DNA of 32,603 nucleotides from Bremia lactucae (Eukaryota > Oomycota > Peronosporomycetes > Peronosporales > Peronosporaceae), in the NCBI RefSeq assembly GCF_004359215.1, contig NC_090623.1, positions 1,119,260 to 1,151,862 of the forward strand, in the 5' to 3' direction. The notes beneath the pieces are model-generated. The model had not been told where the DNA came from and did not search any database. It saw only the letters and a program-made list of their open reading frames with translations. Positions 1 through 8,593 of this stretch are shown here, in pieces. Position numbers and translations under genes: made by a program. Each line of letters begins with the position of its first letter. Position 1 is the first letter of the stretch.

Positions 1-557
1 GACTATTTCGTGGATCTTTCCTTCCTTTAATTCGGCAAGGAACAGATCCCACGACATCTCCGGGAGATTTACTATCTCCTCGGCAGATTTAAAGACTTGC
101 CGGAGCACCTCAACTGAGGATGCCTCCGCAATTTCGTCTTTGACAGCCTCGAACACCTCGTTCGAAGGCCCGTCCTCATCATTAGAAAATGATCCAAGGT
201 CACTCCTTTAGACGTGTCTTTGATCGTCCTAATCTGTTGGGTACTTGTTTTTCGAGTTACCACGACCCTTTTCTGGGTAGCGGGAGCCGTTGCACTCCTG
301 GCTAACGCACCCCTTCCAATTGCACCAGGCTCTTGGCACTGTGCCGGTTTATGCGACGCATGACTTCTTGTCAGCTCGCCGTCTACTGCCACAAGCTCTC
401 GGCTCTGTGCAGGACATTCGGACGATGACTACTTGTCATCGTCCTATTCACTACCTCAGTCTTCACGAGCTGGGTAGGAATTGGTGACGTTTGACATCCC
501 GTCAACGCACCCTCAACTGTGTTCGACACGACATCAGTTGCATACGCCTCTCGCAGG
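1..557 (-). mobile_element. Retroelement polyprotein fragment, left-edge copy, frameshifted
   Basis: Read on the minus strand, this stretch encodes a retroelement-like polyprotein segment that matches, inverted and nearly base for base, the last 559 bases of the window. The reading frame is open from about 557 down to about 190. A single T missing near 200 relative to the right-edge copy then shifts the frame, so the acidic part that stays open in the right copy is read out of frame here. No protease, reverse transcriptase or integrase motif lies inside the fragment. The composition (Ser/Thr/Lys-rich followed by an acidic helix) resembles the linker ahead of reverse transcriptase in oomycete Ty3/Gypsy pol, but that assignment is inference. 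The element continues off the left edge. Confidence 0.6.
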
Positions 558-694
558 CACGCAAAATACGCAAAATGCATTTGGCCTAAAATCTTTCGAT
601 TTTCGCAAATCTAGGAAAGTAATATGGCCTAAAATTTCAATTTCGCAAATCTGAGAAGTCAGATTTTCAGGCCATATTCATTTTGCGTATTTTG
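558..694. repeat. Small AT-rich inverted repeat
   Basis: A sequence with two GCAAAATACGCAAAATGCAT-like words followed by GGCCT (560-587) returns as its approximate reverse complement at 669-694. The interior carries two direct copies of a GGCCTAAAAT...CGCAAATCT word. It lies directly beside the inner end of the left-edge retroelement fragment. It could be a solo terminus or a miniature foldback element. No coding potential is seen, and the following stretch to about 990 also holds no convincing gene. Confidence 0.5.
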
Positions 695-994
695 GGTGTT
701 CATGCTAACCAAAATACATGGAAATTTGTGTTGCACTTCTGCCGCACCTTTTGAGTTTTCAAAAGATTAAACTTGACATGTATTTGCAATTAATTGCGAT
801 GCAGCTGATTCAAGTCGATAAGAGTGCTACTGTTGTAACTACGCTTGTTTACACTTACTTGTCGGCAAAACAATACAAATCCAAACTTGGAGACATTTTC
901 CTCTAATTTCCTGCGATCTGAGTATTATGCATGAGCAAATACTTCAAGTAAGACATTTAGAACGATGTATATCACCTCGAGTTAAGTCTATTCT

Positions 995-2040
995 TTATTT
1001 TAAAGACGAGCTCAGCTTGAACCACAGGTGGCGGAGAAAGTATCGAATCTTGCCAACGACAGTATTCGGGAAGGCTTTGTCGACAAATTGTTTTATCTTT
1101 AGCTCGATAGCATTGTCCTCGATGTTTAGCCACATGTAACGTCCAAACGGCGTGAATTTGGCGCGTGTATCGTCAACGATCTGTCCGACGTTGCCAATCC
1201 AACCTAGTGAGTCCGCCCCTCCACGTTTGAGTCCCATGAACAGCAAGAAGGCGCGAGCTTTCGGTCCCTTCGGCATTTCGTTGAAATCCTTGATATCAAC
1301 GTCCAGCTCTTCGGCTATGTAAATGATTGGCTTGTTTTTGATGTCGTTTATGCCCGAGTAAGCAATTTTTCTTTTATCAATCGTGTCAAGCTTTGCGCCG
1401 AAATGCTCGAGCAGCACGGCAGAAATTACGAGCTCGGCAGTAGGAAAAGAGGTCACACCTTGCCGTCGGACGTACCGCCTTAGCAGCGCTCTCGGGAAGT
1501 CTTTGAGTGTTTCTATATCAACTTCTGCATTCTTTAGAAACATTCTCTCGGCTACCGAGATTAGAGAGAGCTTTTCGTTCGCCCACGTATCCAACAGTGC
1601 ATCTGCGAGCTTATCAGCTTCAAAGTATTTAGCATCAGCTGTGTAGGAGCCTTATTGATGTATTTAGACACTGCTGGGCTTCCGTAGTGTTTCACTAATG
1701 ACGAAACGAGAACTTTATTTTTAATCGCATCATTCTCAAGATGGTCCAGGATACCATAAAGCTTATTATAATCATCTCGAAGCTGAAGGTGGTTAAGCGT
1801 TCTGGAAAGTGTTGTCGAGAAGCCTTCTCCACCCTCCGGTTCGGTTCTAAAGAATTTCACCAGGTCATCCCCCTCGAGTTTAGCAACAAGCTCTTTGACA
1901 GCGGCGGGATTCCCATCGAGCTGTCTCGAGACAACATTCGTTCCATTGTATGGGGCGGTTTGGAGTGCATCCGACATCGACGTGGCAGCTGCATCAACTA
2001 GTGCGAGAGCAGCGAGAAGGGATAGCGCAGGAAAATACAT
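995..2040 (-). pseudogene. RXLR-like secreted effector, broken by one frameshift
   Basis: The predicted start is the ATG at 2040, chosen because a classic signal peptide follows (MYFPALSLLAALALVDAAA). Residues 39-42 read RQLD, a degenerate RXLR; there is no clear dEER. The first frame runs to a stop at 1561. A second frame, open from about 1651 down to the stop at 995, continues the same kind of helical, Trp/Leu-rich sequence (ADKLADALLDTWANEKLSL), which resembles WY-fold repeats of RXLR effectors. The frame break therefore lies within 1561-1651, most likely near 1635-1650, and looks like a one-base indel. A sequencing error or an unusual intron are alternatives. If real, the allele would make only the N-terminal half. 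Such effectors are secreted and moved into host cells; the host target here is unknown. Confidence 0.65.
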
Positions 2041-2079
2041 TAGTTGCGTCCACGTCGGGTGTTGCTTGGGTATGGAGAC

Positions 2080-2096
2080 AAAATGGGAGAATGAGC
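2080..2096 (-). promoter_or_regulatory. Oomycete initiator-like core promoter element
   Basis: On the minus strand the bases read GCTCATTCTCCCATTTT. The published oomycete initiator consensus is GCTCATTYYNCAWTTT, so this matches except for one extra C. It sits 40-56 bases before the predicted ATG of the RXLR-like pseudogene, the usual distance for transcription starts in these organisms. It supports the start choice at 2040 and suggests the locus was recently a working gene. Confidence 0.6.
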
Positions 2097-2448
2097 AGAA
2101 GGATGAGTCTATGGCTTTAAAGTGTGCTACGGCAAGTCTTTGTCTGTCGACGCCGACCATTTGCAGTAGTGGAAGCAATAGAGGAGAGTACTGTATGGAA
2201 GAAGCCAGAAATACCTTTTCCGGATCAGATTTAAGACAGAAAACTAGCCTAGGAATGCGCTATGACTTTAAACCTGGGTTAGCAAAGATATGTAATTCAA
2301 GGGAAACATTGCAAGAGCTGGCGCTGCTCCATTTCGCTTGCTCGCATAGAGACGAGAATTACGCAACGCAAAATTTCCTTTTTTTATTCGCGTCGAAGCT
2401 TACCAGTGCCTAGCGCAAACAAGCATCGCTGATCAGTCGTCGTAGGTG

Positions 2449-2548
2449 NNNNNNNNNNNNNNNNNNNNNNNNNNNNNNNNNNNNNNNNNNNNNNNNNNNN
2501 NNNNNNNNNNNNNNNNNNNNNNNNNNNNNNNNNNNNNNNNNNNNNNNN
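2449..2548. other. Assembly gap (100 N)
   Basis: A run of exactly 100 N, probably a placeholder of unknown true length. Confidence 0.99.
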
Positions 2549-2611
2549 ATACGTTGAATCTAGACGGCTGCGATCGATTTTATTACTTAAGAAAAAGAAG
2601 AGAGTCCAAAT

Positions 2612-3840
2612 CTTTCGTATAGTAGAGAAGCTTCCGAGATCAATCGAATAAGCTGGAAGCATGATGCGGTAAAATGCACAAACGGATTGTTAAACAGTCA
2701 TGTCTCAGTTTACATCATTTTCTCAAATATTGTTGAAGCTGCCGATGCACGCGCAACATCTGGAATGGGGATCCACTGAACTGTCCATCGAAGGAATTGT
2801 AACGGTTGTGACTAATTATTGGAAACAATCGTTTCCCGTTATTCGATTTCGAGACTCAAATCATTGGCAACAAGCGTTTCCCGTAGGATGTTTCCCGTAG
2901 GATGGCAAAGGGCTGCTCGAGTCCATGCAAAACCTTGATCCTGCAGCATTTACATGCACTCGCTCCTTAACTTTCTTTTTTGGATTGTAAATCTAATAGG
3001 AAGATTTCATGGTTTTTTAAGAAACAAATACGTCACATAAAGATTAGTTAAAGAATTGGCGCAACTCATGGCGTGCTGTGCACAAGGATTTTGATTGAAG
3101 TTAGCAAAATTTGGGATTATATTTGGAATCATGAAGTTCGTGTGGCCTGATCCGTTTGTAATATGATTATGCGCGCGTGCAGGCGAAAGCACTGAGACGG
3201 TACGGGATCTCGGTAATTTAATGAGTTTAGGATTGCCAAGCTCGTGCACATTATATCCCCGGTACGCAAACGTAACGTTTCACTTCCTAGGAATTATATT
3301 TTGAGCTAATGTGTATTCTCCGAGGTGACATTTTAATTTGATATCAATTTAGAGTAGCCTGAGAAGACTAGCCTGCAATTCAAATCGGTCCTTCAGTCTA
3401 AATAGGACGTGTGCGTCGAATCGTAAGTAAATGCTCAGGTCCGACGATTCGAATGGTCTTGTGAAGCAGCTCTTTTGCTATTCTACGGGAAACGTTTGTT
3501 GCCAATAATTTGAGGCTCAACTGCTAATAACAATCTCCTTCGATCGTCCAGTAAATTCCCATCCCAACGCAAAGCCAGATGTTGCCCGCTCTTCTGCAGC
3601 TTCAATAATTGCCTTGTCAGGCCAACTGAAGCTCTAATTCTAGAGATGAGACGAAAATTTAAAGCTCATCACTCTGCTCATAAACATGGCTGCTATTTTC
3701 TTTGAATATTCATCGGCCAGAACATTTAAACTAGTGACGACAATTGAGACATGACTGTTTAACAATCCAATGTGTGGGTACTTTCGGCCTATTCAATTAA
3801 TCACGAAAGTTTCTCTACAGTACGAAAGGTTTGGGCTCTT
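2612..3840. repeat. Foldback element with long diverged inverted arms
   Basis: The left arm (about 2612-2900) and the right arm (about 3485-3840) are diverged reverse complements. Shared words include AACAGTCATGTCTCA, GCAACATCTGG, ATTGGCAACAA and CGTTTCCCGTAG. The spacer of roughly 580 bases has no recognisable protein; an 80-codon open frame on the minus strand in it looks fortuitous. The layout fits a non-autonomous foldback or MITE-like DNA transposon, or two inverted insertions of one element. Target-site duplications were not resolved. It begins only about 60 bases after the assembly gap. Confidence 0.6.
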
Positions 3841-4021
3841 TTCTTTAACTCTTACGCCATCCTCGACCACGGTCGTGTAATCTGTCCCGTGGTTTATCCA
3901 CTGCAGTACGGAAGCCTACAATAGACTCGAGCACCCCGAACGCTTCGTCCTGCTTTTCAAAATCAAATTAGCTTTCAACTGCACACCTGACTGCTTCCTC
4001 AAAGCTACACTCTGCCAATTC

Positions 4022-4771
4022 ATGAAGATCTTTTCGACTGCTGTGTTCCTGTCCCTCGTGAGTACGTGCGTTGACGCCATATATGGTGGAGTTAGTATCC
4101 AGTCCGGCAATGGCGAGGTCATGGTGACTATGCGTGGACAAGGTAACGAAAACCTTTGTGGTGGTACAATCATCGGTTCGTCCCACGTGATCACAACGAC
4201 CAGCTGTGCGAAAAAGCAAATTAAAGACGTTGTTGTGAACGGGACCTCTTCTGTTGACGTTAGTCCAGGCGCTTCGGTGTATAAAATCAAATCGATAAGC
4301 ATCCATCCAGACTACAGTCCAGGTAGTGGCAAATTCGATCTGGCCATACTGCAGCTCGATGGACAGTCTCAAGTATCAGTCGCGAGACTGCCAACTTCGG
4401 ATGCCTTGTCACAATTCGGGTCGGTGTATGGATGGGACAGCTTGGAGTCTCCATCTTCAGTCAATTTACTTACTGTTAGCCTCCCGATCGTTCCGATCGC
4501 ACAGTGTAAATTGGACACTGGTAAAAACGACCTTGATGAAACGTTTATTTGCGCCGGTGGCGAAGCGGGCAAGGGAGTCGCTCTGCTTGACGCAGGTGGC
4601 CCACTTACCACCATTGGTCCACAAGGAATTCGTGTGAATGTGCTTCTTGGCGTTTTGAGCGAACCGCGTGGACTTGGTAAAGTGTCAATCTTCGTGCGCG
4701 TGAATACTGCCATCAAGTTTATCGAAGATGTATTTAAGCAGCATGGCGATACTTTTCAAACGTGCTGCTGA
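4022..4771 (+). CDS. Glucanase inhibitor-like protein (inactive S1 serine protease homologue)
   Basis: 249 residues. A signal peptide (about 1-19) is followed by IYGG at 20-23, the equivalent of the mature IVGG terminus of chymotrypsin-fold proteases. Cysteines 46 and 62 sit where the conserved disulfide flanks the active-site His, but the His position is Ser61 (TTTSC instead of TAAHC). The Asp is kept (FDLAIL, D106). The nucleophile Ser is Ala191 (LDAGGPL instead of GDSGGPL). It is therefore a secreted pseudo-protease. In Phytophthora, glucanase inhibitor proteins with this pattern bind and inhibit plant endo-beta-1,3-glucanases in the apoplast, protecting the pathogen wall. That role is inferred from the family. 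The gene is intact and intronless, with AATAAA-type sequence just downstream. Its repeat-rich surroundings are typical of effector genes. Confidence 0.85.
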   Translation: MKIFSTAVFLSLVSTCVDAIYGGVSIQSGNGEVMVTMRGQGNENLCGGTIIGSSHVITTTSCAKKQIKDVVVNGTSSVDVSPGASVYKIKSISIHPDYSPGSGKFDLAILQLDGQSQVSVARLPTSDALSQFGSVYGWDSLESPSSVNLLTVSLPIVPIAQCKLDTGKNDLDETFICAGGEAGKGVALLDAGGPLTTIGPQGIRVNVLLGVLSEPRGLGKVSIFVRVNTAIKFIEDVFKQHGDTFQTCC

Positions 4772-4799
4772 TTTTCGTAAGTTCATGAAACGTAAACAT

Positions 4800-5357
4800 C
4801 GAAATTGTTTCCTTTTGAAATGTTCGATAAATAAAATTGATTTAGCTTGCAGAAACTTAATTTGTTTAGTTACTCTCGTTCATTATCAAGGATACAAACT
4901 AATGAACAAATGACATTTTGGACATGTTAGGAAACAATTAAGTTGTTTCTACGAAGCTTATTTTTTTGCGTCAAATCGGCACATTTGTTTGGTTGAGCGA
5001 ATGGGTTTATTAAGTTGTTGCTGTATTTCGTTCTATGCCTACTTTGTTCATGAGCCAAAGAGTTTGTTTTGATCAACACTGATCAAAACTTATCAACACA
5101 CGGGAGTACTTTGTGATCCACGTACAATGTCTGCGGGTCTAATGGCTCTGTGCTCACAATTGATGTGTCACGCATGAGTTTGGTCGAAAACAACCTCCCC
5201 AACAGCAATAGTCGCAAGAGCCCCCTCAATTCAATCTGCGTAGTGGTAGAATGAGCAGGCTGGCTACAAGCCGTAAATGTAAGAGCGATTTTGTGGCCGT
5301 TTCAATGTCCTATCTATGCTATTGCTGGGCGCTTAAGCACTTGACGTTCGTTTACGG
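4800..5357. other. Intergenic, no gene recognised
   Basis: AT-rich sequence after the glucanase-inhibitor gene. The only structure noticed is a short perfect hairpin at 5067-5088 (TTTTGATCA, 4-base loop, TGATCAAAA). No coding potential is supported. Confidence 0.5.
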
Positions 5358-5700
5358 AGCGTGTAACAGGCTAAAAGTTGCCCTATGTTACACAACCCGT
5401 TAAGAACACTTGTCGGGTGTGGTTCACATAGTGACCGACCCTTATGTATGTGATGCGCATAGGTGCATTCACATTGCAAGGAAGACAAATACGTTTGAAT
5501 CGTAATCCAAGGTATTCAAATAATACGCTCGCAATGAAGGGGTAGAGGTGGCATCTATTGATTGGATTAAACTTTTCATATTTAATTTGATTAAATTTAA
5601 ATCTAGTTAACAAGTGCACACGTAAAGCCGGATTACCGCTTCCGTGACGACAACTACTTGACCGCCTACATTTGGTAGCACTAGTAAGACCCGTCTCTCT
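5358..5700 (+). mobile_element. LTR-like sequence, forward copy
   Basis: It begins with TGTAACAGGCTAAAAGTTGCCC and shares, in order, a series of words with the reverse complement of 6680-7052, among them GTGTGGTTCACAT, GTGCATTCACATT, ACGCTCGCAAT and CCGGATTACCGCT. The TGT... terminus and its position about 600 bases before a Ty3/Gypsy-type gag fragment indicate a 5' LTR. The 3' end of the LTR was not fixed; similarity with the other copy stops near 5670. Confidence 0.6.
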
Positions 5701-6001
5701 GAGCGTTTCAGTTAAAATGAGCCTCAATATCAATTGAGCTCATTTCCCTACCTCTCCAAATATCATTGAGAGGTGTCAAAGTAGTTGGCGCAGGGACTTG
5801 GTGAGCCGGCCCTGACCAAGCTCTTGGGAGTCCTCCTGAGCAACATGTTGCTCAGCTGGAGCAGCTTGAGGCGTACGTGTTATGACAGCGAAGTATCGCG
5901 TCCGGGGCACAGAGCCATAATGCGGCGGAGTCCATACTAAGACTCAGGATGATCTTAGGCGTGAGCAGACTCGGAGTGAGGTTTTCAGCAGGACTGTTGA
6001 G

Positions 6002-6547
6002 ATGCTCTCCGCTTGTCCGTATCAACCGAGGCCCATTCGGATGGACCTACCCAAGTTTGATGGAACTGCAACGCACGCGATTGTGCACTGGCTATTTTTC
6101 GTGGAGCAATGCGGTGTCACGCAGCTCATTGAGGACGACACTCGGACATTGTCGTGCGCCATGTCGCATTTGAGCAATATGGCCTCAGACTGGGCTTACT
6201 CGGTGCTTCTGGCGGACAATAAGACGTTCCCTGCATGGGCGATCTTTAAGATAAATATTCGCGCCATGTATTAGCCGCCGAACGACGAAGTGTTGATTCA
6301 GGCGCGCTTCTTTGGAGCGCGACAGGCGAAGAGACCCCTGCAAGAATATGTGCAGGCAATGCGCTCGCTGTCTGCGTCCATTACTGTGGGTCCGATACCG
6401 AAACACATAAAAGTGCTCACGTTCACGAACGGACTACGGCATGGCCCATCGCGACAGGCCTTTTCTAGTAAAATTCCATCGACGGTGGATGTAGCAATTC
6501 AAATTGCCTTGATTGAGAAGCAACCCTTCAATAGTGCCTCGGTGTAG
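6002..6547 (+). pseudogene. Ty3/Gypsy gag fragment with an in-frame stop
   Basis: The frame reads RMDLPKFDGT, a hallmark start of retrotransposon gag domains, then ARFFGARQAKRPLQEYVQAM, the typical capsid-like helix region. A TAG at 6272-6274 interrupts the frame where family members usually have Gln before PPN (a C to T change). After that the frame stays open to 6547. Upstream, 5830-5945 shows a Gln/Leu-rich trace of the same polyprotein in broken frames. Protease, reverse transcriptase and integrase are absent downstream, where an inverted LTR copy follows. The element is dead and truncated. Confidence 0.75.
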
Positions 6548-6679
6548 GCCGGTACGTCGTCACGCTCTACTTAGATGCACATCCTAGCACAGCGGGGAAG
6601 CGGTTTAACCAGTTCTCTTGCGTGCAGTGAGGTAGTTGCGGTGGGCGCGTTAGCGACCTCACCCAACACGCTAAGAACT

Positions 6680-7052
6680 TTGGTTAAGTGTCGTCACGGG
6701 AGCGGTAATCCGGCTCCTCGTGCGCACTTACCAAGTAGGAACTAGTTTTCAGACTGATTTATATTTAATAGCATTAAATATAAATACTTATTTTTACCAA
6801 TCAAAATGTTATCTCTATAGATAACACTTAATATGTATTGCGAGCGTATCGTTCTAGATACCTCGCGTAACGGATGACGCTAGGCGTCATCCGTTCTAAT
6901 GTGAATGCACCCATGTGCGTAACATACACAGGGGTTGGTCACAAATGTGAACCACACCCAAGTGCTAGGTCAAATTACTTTAATTTAGTAATTGACCATC
7001 CAAGTGTACTTAACGGGGACTGTGTAACATCAGGGCAACTTTAGCCCGTTAC
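6680..7052 (-). mobile_element. LTR-like sequence, inverted copy
   Basis: The reverse complement starts TGTAACGGGCTAAAGTTGCCC and follows the forward copy at 5358 word by word until both reach CCGGATTACCGCTNCCGTGACGACA-type sequence, after which they diverge. Its orientation is opposite to the left copy, so the two cannot be the paired LTRs of one simple insertion. It lies 128 bases before the start of the next gag-like ORF. Confidence 0.6.
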
Positions 7053-7180
7053 AACATCAGCCCCTTTAAGAACGAATTTACATTTCTAAATTCAACAAGG
7101 AGCGAGGAACTGCAAGCAGCTTTACACGCCGCTAGTTCACTCAATCACTTTAGCGACCTGTATTCACATACTCGGCGCCA

Positions 7181-8172
7181 ATGATGCCACCGAAAAGGGG
7201 CCACGTTGGTGGGTCGTCTGCGAAGACGCCCACTCAACCTCGCACTAAGCGCACGCGCCGCGTTAACTCACCGGCCGCGTCTAATGCCGTATTCGAAACG
7301 CCGACAGCTACTGCTGCTGTCGAGTTAACGGGGCTAAAGGATCCATCCCACTTTAACAGTGAGAATGTTGATCCGCCGCTCGTTGTCGACTACAATGGGT
7401 CGACACCGTTGCCGTCACCTCATAGTAGTAATGCGGACAACGAGCTCATGAGGAAGGATGATGGCGCATTATTGCCCATCCAAACTTCTCTAATGGCTCA
7501 CAACATAGAGACAGCAACAGTTACAAATGCTGTCTCGTCGTCTGCGCTGGATAGCGCAGCGACAGGTAATGATAGCGCGGCCCATAAAGGCGCGGCCGCT
7601 TCTCCGTTGAGTATAACCACAACGCCTTATGCTCAAACCATAATCCATAATGGTTCTGACATAGAGGATTCGGAGCCTAAAGCTCCGCCGACGACACGTG
7701 AACGTGCTCAGTCGGTGTCACAAGCCATTCGTTTTGAACGTGGCTATATGACGGATGGCATATCATTGATGCCCCCTCCATTTAAATGGCCTCGTTTAAA
7801 CGGGCCGAGAGCGTTGCTCCTACAACGCGAATTTAAAGACGCACATAATTATTATGGCGTCTTTAAATCATGGAGGGCTCAGAGAAAATCGCTTGGACGT
7901 TCCCGATCCCGGTCGTGTTGCGTTCAAATGAAACGCCCGACCAATACGAGGCGGAATTCCTGCGCCGCATTCATCCGCATTCCGATGCAATGAAACAGCG
8001 GTCGCAGCGAATTAATTTCGCCCGCTTGCGTGTGAAAGAAATCATGGGCGGTACTGTACCCCATGTTTCTTCTTACAACGCTACTTCGGCTAGTCTATTT
8101 GAGACTAGCGAAGAGGTTTCAGCTGGTGCTCCTTTTCATAGGCAGCCACCAAGCCGGGACATCAATACGTAG
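7181..8172 (+). pseudogene. Retrotransposon gag-like ORF, frameshifted
   Basis: It starts at the ATG at 7181 (a second ATG follows directly at 7184). The first 230 residues are Ser/Thr/Pro/Ala-rich with a basic cluster (PRTKRTRRVNS), as in oomycete gag proteins. Near 7868 the coding sense moves from this frame to another: the original frame degenerates into Arg/Ser-rich noise and stops at 7993, while the second continues with SNETPDQYEAEFLRRIHPHS and runs to a stop at 8172. One indel explains this. No zinc knuckle is seen. It belongs to the same repeat cluster as the LTR copies, but the gag type differs from the one at 6002. Confidence 0.55.
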
Positions 8173-8295
8173 GGTATCGATCGGTTCCCAAGAGTCAAAA
8201 CTCTTCGGGTAACCTTTCCATTCGACGAGGATCTGATACCCTTGCCTCACGGAGCGGTGGGCAATCAACCTTCCAACAAGAAATTGATTCCCACC
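8158..8295 (-). pseudogene. Chromodomain fragment of a Ty3/Gypsy integrase, antisense
   Basis: On the minus strand the sequence FLVGRLIAHRSVRQGYQILV followed by EWKGYPKSFDSWEP is a clear chromodomain (aromatic residues plus VEWKGYP...SWEP). It is preceded by RAPPALMDAGG, the usual lead-in at the C-terminus of chromovirus integrases. The open frame covers 8119-8382. No integrase core precedes it. It is antisense to the gag-like ORFs on both sides. Confidence 0.7.
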
Positions 8296-8306
8296 CGCAT
8301 CCATCA

Positions 8307-8493
8307 GTGCAGGCGGCGCCCGATAGGAGTGGCGATCTCGCCCGAACAATCGCGGCTGCCTTACCTTCGTCCGTTCAGGCACAGGCGTTTAGCGCTGCTG
8401 AAAGACGTATTGCGGATCTCGAGGGTCAAATCTCGCGACTGACCTCAGATCTCGTTGATGTACGAGCGAAGGCTCGTCAGAGTTTTGGAGGCC
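8307..8493 (+). pseudogene. Coiled-coil gag-like fragment ending in an assembly gap
   Basis: The plus frame encodes an Ala/Leu-rich helical segment (FSAAERRIADLEGQISRLTS) with heptad spacing, suggestive of a coiled coil and similar in style to oomycete gag proteins. It could be the continuation of the gag-like ORF at 7181 after an insertion carrying the antisense chromodomain. It runs into the N gap, so its end is unknown. Confidence 0.4.
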
Positions 8494-8593
8494 NNNNNNN
8501 NNNNNNNNNNNNNNNNNNNNNNNNNNNNNNNNNNNNNNNNNNNNNNNNNNNNNNNNNNNNNNNNNNNNNNNNNNNNNNNNNNNNNNNNNNNNN
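8494..8593. other. Assembly gap (100 N)
   Basis: 100 N between the gag-like fragment and the LINE-like reverse transcriptase. Frames that read through it are artefacts. Confidence 0.99.

Noticed and set aside
2384..2662. ORFs spanning N gaps
   Set aside because: The open frame exists only because N codons cannot be stops.
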